A DNA stretch of 64,000 nt from Glandiceps talaboti (Eukaryota; Hemichordata; Enteropneusta; Spengelidae), in contig NC_135549.1 of NCBI RefSeq assembly GCF_964340395.1, forward strand, positions 8,212,342-8,276,341, read 5' to 3'. The position numbers and the translations under genes were made by a program. Position 1 is the stretch's first letter; every line of letters begins with the position of its first letter. Shown here piece by piece: positions 52,814-63,436 of this stretch. The notes below the pieces were generated by a model. That model was not told where the DNA came from. It made no database searches and was given only the letters and a program-made list of their open reading frames with translations.

Positions 52814-55800
52814 GTCATCGTTTTCTCCATAACGGCCTGCTCAATTCAAACTAAATTTTGAAGACGTATTCCGTAGGGTAATGGCAAGACTTGATTAGGT
52901 TTTGGTAAAAATCCCCTGAATATTAATGATCAATTTACATAATTAATGATTTTCGATAATTAGGCTATATCACAAGAATGCACGCTTCAAATTCATTATA
53001 ACTTGGTACACATATTTGCGATACCAAAGCGCATTTGTCCTGAAAATATTACTAATGTAGCTTTTAGTTTTTGTTTAAGTTTAAGTTATTGGCATATTTT
53101 CGATTGGCCACAAAAGAAAAAAAAATAGTTTCTCGTCAGGAAATGTCGTCTAAAGTGGTGCGACTTTATCTAAAACACGACTGGCTCAATTCAAACGAAA
53201 TTTATTGCATGTGTTCTGTAGGGTAGTGACAAGGACTGAGTAGGTTTCGGTAAACATCCCAAGAATATTTAAGAAATTTACATAATTAATGGTTTTCGGT
53301 AATGAGCCTATATCTCAAGAATGCACACTTCAAATTCAATATAATTTGATACATGCATTTGCGATACCAAACCGCACTTGTCCTGAAAATGTTACTGATG
53401 TAGCTTTTAGATTTAATAAATTATTGTCATATTTTTGTAGGCCACTAAAAAGGAAAAAATAGTTTCTCATCAGGAAATGTTGTCTAAAGTGGTACGACGA
53501 TGCGCTTATTTTTTTTTTACATCCTCAACAAATGTCACAGTACATGTTGTGGTTGGCCAGGAGATCACTAACAGCAATGAGCAAATAGCAATCGATGAGA
53601 AAAAATAACTTATTACATATGTTCTGTTGTATTCCAACAATTGTCTGTAGGAACGACAATCTCAAAACTTTGCCCTTACGGAAGACATTCAGTTTACATC
53701 TGGTTCTATATAAAAATGGCCCTCTCTTAATTTCCTTTCTCTCTTAGACATGACACTTTCCCGTGTTCAAATATTAAAAAGAAAAACAAATGCATTAAAA
53801 TCGTCTGTCAGAATATGAAAAGAGACCTGAGTGCGAGAGTCAATGGAAAGGATACTATCTATATAAAATATTCTTGTCTCTTTCCCTTTTGAACGTTTTT
53901 TTTTCTCAAACCATTTCCGACTGACACTTACTTCTTTGGCTTCATTGTCGATAGCTTTATTCAGCGTAAAATAGTGGCCGTTGTTTGACTTCTTTGATTG
54001 TCTGTTTTTCCCATTAAGAAACAACAAAACCTCTCTGGTAGATTGACACTCGTGCAATAGATCCCCTGCAAACTTTTCTACTTTTCGTTGGAGACGTTTA
54101 TAATCCACCTACGATAAAAAAAAATATAGCGATCGATATGCATGTACCATCATTTAGCTATATAACTGGCACAGAACATAGTGTATTGCTGACGGTTATC
54201 CGTAAAGTGAATTCGCAAATCTTGACCGTTCCACCTATTATCTGTCTGACCAATCAATTGCAAACTCTGCATTGCATTACTGTAATAACATTAAATATAT
54301 CTAGTATTGTATCTCATTTCATCATGCACACTTTTTGTAGTCCTTTATTAAATAATATGATCGTCTCAAAGTTAATTGATTTCCCCGTCAATCCAAACCT
54401 TTGATCGTATATCTACATGACTGTTTCTGGTTTATTCTTCTGCTTTCTTTTCTTCAAGATAGCTCCCAATTTCGTGAGAAATAAAACCTTTCTGACAAGC
54501 TTATCGGATCCATGACAATAGTGTATGTAATACATGTAAATCTATGACCACTAACAGCCTGAGTACATTAACCTAATTATTATAGTAGTAATTGCTTTCA
54601 CAGTTAAGTATACGTACAATGAAAGGGTCACCAGATAGACAGTCACTCATTAATCTACGAAGGTTCCCTATAAGCTCCAATGCAGTGATAAGTGGATCAT
54701 CACTCGTTAAGGCGATATAGGATGGGCTCGTGATGGCGCTGTAGAGATGTAAGCGTGCTAGGTGAGCGGACAATTGGTCGTTATCACCAATGTGTTCACC
54801 TGTTAATGGAAAGAAAAACACATGCTTGACAATCTCTCATTGATCCATCATGTACACTGTCTCTGATTACAGGTGTAATTTGATAATGCCCCAATGCACA
54901 TTCTTTTGTCAATACAGATATCATCACATCTTGCTGTACATGTATGTATCAAAGCCTCTACAGCACACATCATCTCGACGGAAAGAAGTTAATTCAATAT
55001 TTACCGAACGTAATCGATTGCTCGATTGTATTCTTTGCCATATTGTGCACTGCTTAGGTTTCAAAGACTGTTTTTAAACACGTTTCACGGGTTCAATATT
55101 TGTGAGCAATTAATCGATTCGACTGTGTATGAATTTGATCAAAATATCAACTCCCTACAGCCGCACCTCTTCTCCTCTTTCTTCATTTATGGGACAATTT
55201 AGTTATAAACGTTCATAATATGGTAAAACCCCATGACGCGCGAGTGCATGTGTGAGGTACTCTGGGTATTTACACCTGGACCAATACTTGTAGTGTTACA
55301 TTGCTGTCCTATGAGAAATCACTGCAAGCACGTACACGGTGTTATATTGATATTTTTTTCTTTATATAGACTGTTGTACTTATATTTTCTTAACGAATTG
55401 TTTTTCTTGTGGCTTACCCAAGGAATTGCCTGGATTCCTTAGAGCTGTGGCACCGGAGTCTAGTAAGAACTTCACCATGAAAAAATTGTCCCTTTCAGCA
55501 GCAACCTGTAGGGCTGTGTAGGGTATTGACTTTATACAGATAACAGAGTCAATCTCAAGATTTCGATTTCCCTGCCCAATAGAAATGGGAAATTTCAAGT
55601 GAATAGTGTCATTATGTTATATTATATGTGTTGTGTTGTGTTGTGTTGTGTTGTGTTGTGTTGTGTTGTGTTGTGTTGTGTTGTGCTGTGCTGTGCTGTG
55701 CTGTGCTGTTGCGTTGCTTTGCGTTGCGTTGCGTTGCGTTGTGTTGTGTTGTGTTGTGTTGCGTTGCGTTGCGTTGCGTTGTGTTGTGTTGTGTTGCGTT

Positions 55801-57309
55801 GTGATTGTCAGGAAATTACTATGATCATGACGATATTGACAATGACAACATGGTGATATTTACGTCACTCTATAGAATATTAATATTTCCTTGTGTTTTT
55901 TAACTTAGTCTGTTACATATAATGCAATTACATACTATCATGGAATTTAAGCCCATTCTCAAGTTTAAGCAAACACTTCGTTTATCTTTGTTTTGCCTTG
56001 CAAATTTTATGACTTCGAAAACAGGTTTAAAAGGCCACAAACAGATGATTCCAACGAAAACATAGCAAAAGTGTGTTCCCATTTAAAACTTTTAATGTAA
56101 GTATCAAATGTTGGAAAAAGGGATGGAATGACAAATTATTGATTGAGTGCATTGAGATAAAGAGCAAGTAAACGAAAACAAATATGGATGACATCAATGA
56201 AGCCATAGTCAGTGTATTTGCATTCAGTTTGACTTCGAGCTACATAAGTGTATTTCAAAAACGTAAAGTTATAACACAATGGCAAAGCGCACCATAAATA
56301 TCATGGAAATAATTGAAAATATCAGAATTTTCAGAGGAACTATGTGAAGATCAAAACAATGAAAGTACGAACATGTGATATAAAGACTACTATCTTTGAT
56401 ATTCTTGTTGAGATCAAATGAATAAACGTAACAGGTACCATGAGCCAATTAATGCAATACATGATATATCAAATTGGTTAAACGCATAATGAGTACTTCC
56501 ACCTCTTCCCAGACTATAACCGCATGAATAATGTTATTATGATCTTCTTTATATACATAGCCAAACGATTTGTTACCGTGGCTACTCATGTCTACTATTT
56601 GTGAATAATCATCGGGTTATTTATACTATGTCATTAGATATGTTTACATCATAAAAAATTGCTAGAGGAATGAAATATGAAGGGATACTTTATAATATAA
56701 GTTTTGAAACAAAATGAAGATAGCATAAATAAAAAACAAAGACGTTAACATCTCATTAGTCTAATCACGGGAAAAAAGAAAGCTTCATTGGAGTATAGAT
56801 GTTTATTCATTGAACTGTATCTTTGATAAAGCAGCCATCTTAACGAAATTCTTTATAGTTAAAAATATATGTGACGAAAATTCCATGGAAACGAATTAAT
56901 TACAATTTTGAGAAATTATTACATGTATGACGAAGTTGAGCTATCAAACGATATACTTGAAAATGTGCAATTCAACGGCAATATGAAGAGAAACTATATT
57001 TGATTAGCCCCATAGTAGACTGAAGATATCAAAACGGCCAGGACCGTCTTTCTCTGTTTGATGCCAATAGCCGTAATGCGGAGTCGGAGATATCAAACTT
57101 GTAAAAGGAGACTCAGGCTGACAATGATAAAAGCCATATTAAGATTGACTTACCTGTAGAAATTCTTTCACTTCATCTGTGTTTCCACTTTCTACTAATT
57201 CGATGAACTTGTATTGAGTATTGTGTCCAAAAGGAATATCTGTTTCTATACTATCGACACCAAATGCAGTACGTATCGTTACATCATCTGCGTCCATGAT
57301 CGCGGACAT
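48773..57309 (-). CDS. TRPC: TRPC-like cation channel gene with a frameshift in the pore exon
   Basis: Nine exons on the minus strand: 57309-57154, 55571-55418, 54799-54618, 54108-53932, 52629-51881, 51068-50785, 50488-50318, 49502-49461 and 48844-48773. Every junction is GT-AG and the phases fit. Exon 1 starts an ankyrin unit ([18 protein letters not shown]) and exon 2 gives the last one ([19 protein letters not shown]). Exon 3 has the TRPC hallmark [19 protein letters not shown], and exon 4 has [20 protein letters not shown]. Exon 5 encodes S1-S5, exon 6 the pore and S6, exon 7 the TRP box (DTEWKF and LPPPYNV), and exons 8-9 the C-terminal helix ([15 protein letters not shown]). TRPC channels are non-selective cation channels opened downstream of phospholipase C. 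The product would have about 661 residues, shorter than usual (roughly 750-950), because middle ankyrin repeats are missing. One extra base in exon 6 breaks the frame within S6. The start is the upper of two in-frame ATGs, directly preceded by TGA. Confidence 0.85.
49461..49502 (-). CDS. TRPC: TRPC-like exon 8, 42-bp micro-exon
   Basis: It encodes [14 protein letters not shown] between a pyrimidine-rich acceptor (TCTAG) and a GTAAGT donor, phase 0 on both sides. The duplicate at 61976-62017 encodes [14 protein letters not shown] with the same borders, which supports a real exon. Confidence 0.7.
49900..50225 (-). mobile_element. Tc1/mariner transposase remnant, copy A
   Basis: Same sequence as copy B inside the TRPC intron 7. 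Here the W of the [10 protein letters not shown] block is a TAG stop, while the later stop found in copy B is absent. Both copies are dead by different changes, so the insertion predates the duplication. Confidence 0.75.
50318..50488 (-). CDS. TRPC: TRPC-like exon 7: TRP box
   Basis: This 57-codon exon has [12 protein letters not shown] (TRP box; family consensus EWKFAR) and [15 protein letters not shown], the proline motif just after it. Acceptor TAAAG and donor GTAGAT are both present. A copy encoding the same protein lies at 62938-63108. Confidence 0.85.
50580..50676. repeat. (TA)n tract in TRPC intron 6
   Basis: TA run between the pore exon and the TRP-box exon. Confidence 0.9.
50785..51068 (-). 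CDS. TRPC: TRPC-like exon 6: pore and S6, frameshifted
   Basis: It begins [19 protein letters not shown], the TRPC pore-helix region, and continues to the S6-like [14 protein letters not shown]. After the LLN codons one extra T shifts the frame: the original frame stops at CNDC, while the +1 frame continues [11 protein letters not shown] to a donor at 50784 (GTCAGT). With one base fewer, the exon ends in phase 0, which fits exon 7 exactly. This is a real disabling change or a sequencing error. Confidence 0.8.
51090..51178. repeat. (TA)n tract in TRPC intron 5
   Basis: The TA run begins about 20 bp upstream (minus strand) of the pore exon acceptor, so the polypyrimidine tract is short. Confidence 0.9.
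51180..51569 (-). mobile_element. TIR MITE, same family, in TRPC intron 5
   Basis: About 390 bp, starting CGCCCAATGTGTGAAATTGC and ending GATTGGGTGTAACA. The ends are inverted repeats. It lies between (TA)n at 51090-51178 and (CATA)n from 51575. Confidence 0.7.
51575..51838. repeat. (CATA)n/(CAGA)n microsatellite in TRPC intron 5
   Basis: Tetranucleotide array with interruptions, ending about 40 bp from the exon 5 donor. Confidence 0.9.
51881..52629 (-). CDS. TRPC: TRPC-like exon 5: transmembrane S1-S5
   Basis: A single 749-bp exon opens with [16 protein letters not shown], the TRPC pre-S1 helix, then hydrophobic segments for S1 ([18 protein letters not shown]), S2, S3, S4 and S5 ([18 protein letters not shown]). 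It includes LRRIMP, at the S4-S5 linker position. It ends in phase 2 (GG), which the C of exon 6 completes as Gly. Confidence 0.88.
52668..53690 (-). mobile_element. CCGTAAGG-family element in TRPC intron 4, inverted
   Basis: Reading on the minus strand it starts CTTCCGTAAGGG near 53685 and ends in a (GACA)n tract at 52705-52815. It contains two or three copies of the internal unit and a segment (CTCAATTCAAAC) also found next to the copy at 59385. Confidence 0.65.
55623..55803. repeat. Pentanucleotide TGTTG/CGTTG array in TRPC intron 1
   Basis: About 180 bp of five-base units in homogeneous blocks: GTGTT, then GTGCT, GCGTT, GTGTT, GCGTT, GTGTT. It lies just upstream of the exon 2 acceptor on the minus strand. 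Confidence 0.9.
55804..57153. other. TRPC-like intron 1
   Basis: 1.35 kb where further ankyrin exons would be expected. Minus-strand frames show no ankyrin-like segment, so those repeats look absent. Confidence 0.5.
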
Positions 57310-59384
57310 TCAGTCTGGAGAGATCGTTATTCCACGTACTTCAATATACACGAGATATCAGAAGTAGCCAATGACAGAACTCTGCACACGACATGTAAAT
57401 TATTGATCAAAGAACTTCTTCCCGTTTACATTATGAAATATGATAATTAATCTTCATCTCGGAACAAATAAAGGAGTGACATTTACTTGCGATTAACAAA
57501 GTCGTCAGCTATTACGTATCTTATTAATAAAGAAAGTATGTACATACGATATAGCCAGGTATCTATAGTGCTCACGGTTTGTTATTTATTTATTTTGTTT
57601 ATCTTGGATGGTCTTCTACGTGATTGTAAGGAAACATTGGTCTTGCTCTATTCATATGTCACTTTTAATGAAACTTTCATTCTATTGATGCAAAGTAATT
57701 TCACTATCGGTAAATTGACAAACTCATTTAATTATAATCTCATATTACACATTAATGTATAAAGAATGGAAAGAATCGTGTTGAAGTGTTTTAATGCATG
57801 TCAACGTTATTGATTGAGTCTAACGGCGCCAAATTGATTTAATCACTGACAGTGATGTTATAAAAACCTATCATCAGCCATTGTTTTGCTTCGTTGACAC
57901 GATGACATTGCTCCGTCGCGCAATAAATTACAACGTTTAACTATCCTACAGGACGCAAACTGATTGTTTGAAGCAGCATCTGTATTTCAATGTACATTGA
58001 CACAAAACGTACTGATTTATAAATGTATTGTTTCACAAAACCACCTTTTTAGCTCATAGAGTCATTACTTGTTATTAAATACACCATGTGCATTAGATAG
58101 ATAAAATATTGACCTACTAATTAATAACAGCTTAGTCACTTTCATGTTATCAGTATACTAATTGTCTTGACGAGGAAAACGCCATTGACCTGTAGTTACA
58201 TTTAATGCATGTAGAAATAATCGCAAAAATGCTTATAATATCAATTTTGAGCTAAATTTGATCATTGTTATTACCCATAAACCAATATCAGCTGACCATT
58301 ACTCGTGTATATCATGATGATGATTTTGAGCTAAATCAACCACTGAGTCACAATTTTACAAAACATGAGTTAAAACATGATAATATATAAAACAAATAGC
58401 CACATTGGTTGAGGTTGCCATCACGGAATGTGGTGCTAGATAGAGTCATTTCTCTAGATGTGTGTGGGGTATCGTCAGATTCAAAGCCACCTGTGAGTCC
58501 ACGGTTTGATCAACATTTTGATTCACTTCAACAAGGTATTAATGAGATATTCTAGTGAGATTATTATGCAGTTCCAGTCCATTGATTTCATCCGATACCT
58601 TGAGTGAAGTGTCTCCTTCATATTCTCTACAACAATGTCGCGAAGTACTTTGTTCATATCAGCAGTCGACAATTGTTGTCCCAATTGACCGAGTGATTTA
58701 AGGGGTTCAAGGTAAATGTGTCGAGACGTTTCTTAAATTTGTGTAAAATATTTAGACGAGCGTAGCCTTGGGGTTAGTGTAGTGTGGCCATAAGGTGGTC
58801 AGTACATTTATAAAAAAATACATATTTGTGACTGAAATGTTTCTTCAAATAGTGTAAAACTTTCAATCAATATGGAATAGATACAGGCAAAAATTATATG
58901 GTTAGAATGAATCAAATGGATGGGGGGGGGGGGTGAAATACCCTCGAGTAAAATATCCATTGAAATATGAGTCGTGACAGTCGTAAAATCAAGCGATGTC
59001 AGTCTATTGTTGGACTTCAAAAAAAAAGATTAACAAAAAAAAAAATTGTACACATTTGCAATATACATATGTATGTCATGCTATAGGCAATCACGATATG
59101 TATAATTATGCTTTCTCACGACCAAATTTTTTAAAGAAACAAAATTGAGTTGCTCTTGGTCGTTTTCTTTTGATTTTGACAACTATTTAGAAAGTGACAC
59201 GTTCAACACGCCATTAAATTAACTGTCATGTCACTCAAACAGTTTTTTCTCAGTGACACGATAATGTGATGTGTGTATGTCATTTATGTAAATCTGTGTT
59301 ACTTTACATGTGTACACTGTAAATGACTGAGTAGTAGAAGAGCTTCCGCTTTTTGTTTATGAATGCACATATGTTTTTTTCCTT
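57310..59384. other. Region upstream of the TRPC-like gene
   Basis: AT-rich, includes a short poly-G at 58922-58932. No exons or known repeats seen. It should contain the TRPC promoter, but no clear core element is visible. Confidence 0.5.
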
Positions 59385-59440
59385 CCGTAAGGAAAGACAT
59401 ACATTGGGGGAGGGGGGTTCTGTGTGTGTATGTCTGTCTG

Positions 59441-59475
<35 letters not shown>

Positions 59476-59515
59476 GTCATAGTTTTCTCCAAAACGACTG
59501 GCTCAATTCAAACGA
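59385..59515 (-). mobile_element. CCGTAAGG-family element, short remnant
   Basis: CTTCCGTAAGG, a (TGTC)n tract and TGTGTCATAGTTTTCTCC are kept, but the internal units are deleted. Confidence 0.55.
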
Positions 59516-59999
59516 AAAACAAAACATATAGTATGGTGACGACGGTATCATACCATTGCCAATCTCCACTCAATTACTTTCCCGTATTTTGAAATGTACT
59601 ACATGTAGTCAATGGCATGGTACGGTTGGGTCGATCATAACGAAGTCTATTAAATAACATGAGATAGATAAAAGTATCGCTAATATTTATCATCTTTGGC
59701 GAGCCATAAATGTCAACATTAGCCAGTTCACTTTGTTATCCTCTGCTGGAATGTACGTAGTTCCGGTTCTACATTACACGTCATTCTATTCGTCAATCAA
59801 TACATACTCCTGCTGATTAGGGCATGTAATAAACCAATCAGCAATATGTTTACAACACAACACATAACTCGCGCATTGATCTCACACTGGCTGTCCAGCA
59901 CTTTCACAGCTTGCGGGGACGTTCGGAAGTGAGAATTAAGTTCCCTTTAACTATACTGTTGACCATGGCCATTCAGCTTAACATATGATCTTCAAGGGC

Positions 60000-60580
60000 A
60001 AGCAATTCGCTAGCTTTCTCATTAAAATATAGTGTTCATGATGACATAATTTCTAATAAAGGTCGTACAAGCAAATAATTCAGAGTTCGCATAGACAATT
60101 AGATCACTTTGACCACGTACTAACCAAAAGTATTGGAGCTATTGGTGAACGTAATATTTGATCATGAATCATGGTTTCTTTTGTCAATACATGCATATTA
60201 AAGTGGCACAACCTAAGTTTATCAGCCATATTTACTTGAGTTGTTTACACAGCCACTTGCAATGTTAATGCCTTCAAAGACTAAAAAAGTTGTCTTCTGG
60301 GAGTTTTATTCAGCAGAACAGTTGATGGCATTATAGAGCATTCATCGACTGTTTTCTGTATACATATAGCAAATTATGTCCTAGGATCGTTTATGTATAA
60401 TGCCTAAGTACAAAAGCAAGAAATTGTTATGTATGTTTCAACAAGTAGGATAGTCCACACAAATTACACCAAAACGCATATAGGCTTAAACAATTACACT
60501 CGTTTATGTTACATGTGTTCCAGTACATGTTTTCTGCGCTGGTCGATAAGTTTGTCAGGAACGAACTTTGAAACTCAGAG
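60000..60580. repeat. Dispersed 570-bp block, copy 2
   Basis: Direct repeat of 31889-32460, directly joined to the left end of the TRPC tail duplication. No terminal repeats or coding sequence seen. Confidence 0.8.
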
Positions 60581-60988
60581 CTTTTACATGTAACACTAAC
60601 ACTTATATCATATCTACTCAGATTTTATTGCTCAGAATGAAACATTTGTTGGTAAAGAATCAAACAAACAAACAAACAAACAAACAAACAATATAGTACG
60701 GTGACGATACCATACCATTGCCAATATCAACTTAATTACTTTCCAGCATTTTGACATGTACACGATCAAGATTGATAATTATTTATCATTTGTGTCTACA
60801 CATTTCAAAGTGGCATATTAATCAGTTTCTAATGTCATCTCTTTTTATTTCACATGTATTTCAACATCAAAGAAACATATTGATAATAATAACGATACAC
60901 ATAATAGTAAACAGTAGTGGATAGTAGTGCAATAAAAACAGTTGATGGCATGAATCATGATCAAGTACTAGAGCTTTTGCAATACTAG

Positions 60989-60989
<1 letters not shown>

Positions 60990-61064
<75 letters not shown>
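60990..61064. repeat. (TA)n tract in duplication copy B
   Basis: TA run of about 75 bp at the same place as the expanded TA/palindrome region of copy A. Confidence 0.9.
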
Positions 61065-61066
<2 letters not shown>

Positions 61067-61262
61067 ATGCCATCAGGGTATCAATCTTTTAGCAGAAGAC
61101 AGTCTGACGACAGGTGGCATCATGCCTATACCCGTCTCCCTTCTTTAAACTACTTAAGTCAAAGTAATTAAGGTATTTAGGTCGATTTCAAATATGAAAT
61201 ATGAATAAATATGAAATGGCAATAAGACTCAATGACACAACTACTATAATGTATGGAATCGT

Positions 61263-63108
61263 CTATTTGCTAAATTCATATACGTCTTCCTTCTCTGAGG
61301 CTTCTTTCCTTCTTGACGATCTGCCTTTGAAATAATTGTACAAAAGTTTCTTCATGAGCTACAAGAAAAAAAGTGAATTTGACTGAAAAGTCTTGTGAAA
61401 GAAAACAATGCAACGGTGCCGGTACACAGTTATATCTCTACACTTTAGTTTCACTCGGTGAATTCTATGTTCTGGACATAGAGATGTTAATAAAAGGTTG
61501 CTAGTACAGCTTCCTTGCCTCCTATCTACCATAGTTAGCTATTAGACTAATGCTTCTTCTTTGGGGTTAAATTGTTTTGAACGGAGGATCAACGAAGGAG
61601 AAAATCAACACATGTCAATGCTAGACGGTGAAAAAACGTCCCAAGACAGCTTAGATTGTTATATTTAATATGATCTAATATCCTTAGCTAGCTTGCTGTA
61701 TTTAGCACAATTGGAAATCGGAATGGTCATGAGCAATGTCTCTGTGCGGTGATCTGTGTGGTTTCTTTTATCCAGAGACAAATCTGGTATTGCTGTTCAG
61801 ACTAGATTATACACTATAGAATAATCTTGTATGTATTAATGGTCAATTTCCTCACATCTAATGTTTTATTTATGCCTGCCTGCTGTACCGTTTCTCGAGT
61901 TAAATGTTTCATTTTGCAATGGCACTTCAGCTACTCGTTTGAAAACACTAACGAACGATTTGGAATTCAACTTACTTGATCGTATTCACAACTTCCAAGC
62001 ACAGTAATATTAATTGTCTAGTTGGAAAAAAGATAAAGAGCGAATATCAATCAGTATTTGAACCAAGTGTTACACAATGCAAAGACACTTTTATATTTCT
62101 TTATATAAATCTATTACATACATATGCCTAAGGCATTTAATTGTAATACAGAAAACACTGAACTCAAGAAATTTGACTTGTCTTGTCTTTACCTCAAAGA
62201 GTCCTCAAAATCCACTAAAGATGTAAAACAACATTTATCATTATAACAGCAGTATCCTGTGGGCTTATATTATAGTGGATGAAAGACACTACTGTAACAT
62301 TGCCTACCGGCCGCAAAAGGAGAGTGCATGATATTTTTTTATTGAGCCATGAGCTCAAAACTGTCTAGTCTGTCTATACATAGCTTTTCTGGAAGTCCTA
62401 AATGTTACCGCCTAGTGCCCAATTGACAATAACGTCTTAACTCCAATGTTTTGTCTCATCCATGGGGACAAAGTTATACGCTGCAAATTTGATAGTCACA
62501 AAATTAATCACTGGTGTGTCCACCATTTGCGTTGATCACTGCAGTGATGAAATCATACTCGTGTTGTTTCATCACTGATGAAATCATACTCGTGTTGATG
62601 AAATCATAAAAGCATGGCACCATTGCGGAATGTCATTCCACACATACACCCTTATGAGATCCCGGGCTAATTCTCATACGTCTGAAGACCGATGCTGCAA
62701 ACGATGGATATGACGATGCATTTCATCCCATAGATACTCTAGTGGTGACAAATCGGGGGAATTTGCCGGCCAAGGAAGGAGATTAACGTCGTTCTCATTG
62801 AAACATTGATGAACAATGCGACAATTGGACAGGGATCTCATACATGTAAGTGTGTGGAATAACATTTTGAGCTCGTGGGTGAAAATTAAAAAGTTTCATT
62901 GTGTGGCCAGTATATATGAATGCAACTTTATATCTACCTTTCGTCCATCGGGGTTTATCACATTCCGCCCACATCTACCAAAACATGACAATATAGCATT
63001 TCGAAGGTATTCGAAAACATTATATGGGGGAGGCAGAGTTACTGGTCGATTAGCATACTGCATTATCGTCGAAACGCACACAAACTTCCATTCGGTGTCG
63101 ATGTTGGA
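61263..63108 (-). pseudogene. TRPC: Second copy of TRPC-like terminal exons 7-9
   Basis: Exons at 63108-62938 (TRP box), 62017-61976 (micro-exon) and 61358-61263 ([10 protein letters not shown]... ending EDVYEFSK, TAG) match the last three TRPC exons, with splice sites kept and no stops. The intron between the first two holds the same Tc1 remnant as the other copy. No pore or ankyrin exons precede it before the window ends; an LTR element lies immediately upstream. It is either an orphan duplicated gene tail or the end of a second paralogue that continues beyond 64000. Confidence 0.75.
62500..62865 (-). mobile_element. Tc1/mariner transposase remnant, copy B
   Basis: The minus strand encodes [20 protein letters not shown] then LWDEM, the conserved Tc1-like block carrying a catalytic aspartate. 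It then continues through a TGA to [15 protein letters not shown]. Only the C-terminal third remains. It lies in the intron between duplicated TRPC exons 7 and 8. Confidence 0.8.
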
Positions 63109-63124
63109 CTTTAGAAAAAGATAA

Positions 63125-63436
63125 GACACTATATATATTATTACATAATAATAATAATTGTGAAGAAACCAGAGTGAGTACACTCTACGGACAAAACTGA
63201 ACTTTGCAACCAGGTGAAGCCTCATAATATATGTAAAGATCTGGGTGTGACAGTACGGGGTGATACTGTTGCTGAGGGTGAGTCTCTATTTGTGTAATCT
63301 GTGGGATTGGATAAAACTTACATTGGGTGATACCATTGTAAAATAGTGGTGGCAGCATAGTGTTGAGATAGTATATTGTTGGTATAACCTGTGGTGTGTG
63401 TCTGTTGTGTTTGAAGTGGTTTGACCCTGTGTAGTC
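63125..63436 (+). mobile_element. Probable LTR/leader of the retrotransposon
   Basis: This stretch separates the end of the TRPC tail duplication from the gag-like ORF. It has no coding sequence. It contains TGGTGGCAGC, a common start for animal retroelement leaders after the LTR. The LTR border itself cannot be fixed without the 3' copy. Confidence 0.4.

Larger units (their letters stand above)
60596..63118. repeat. Segmental duplication, copy B (TRPC 3' end)
   Basis: About 2.5 kb in direct orientation to copy A, about 14 kb away. It includes the gene 3' flank, exons 9, 8 and 7, and the Tc1 remnant. Similarity stops a few bases upstream of the exon 7 acceptor, where the LTR element begins. 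A third short match to its left part lies at 59522-59630. Confidence 0.85.

Noticed and set aside
55599-55856. Cysteine-rich ORF with VLCCVVLCC repeats
   Set aside because: Translation of a TGTTG pentanucleotide array, not a cysteine-rich peptide.
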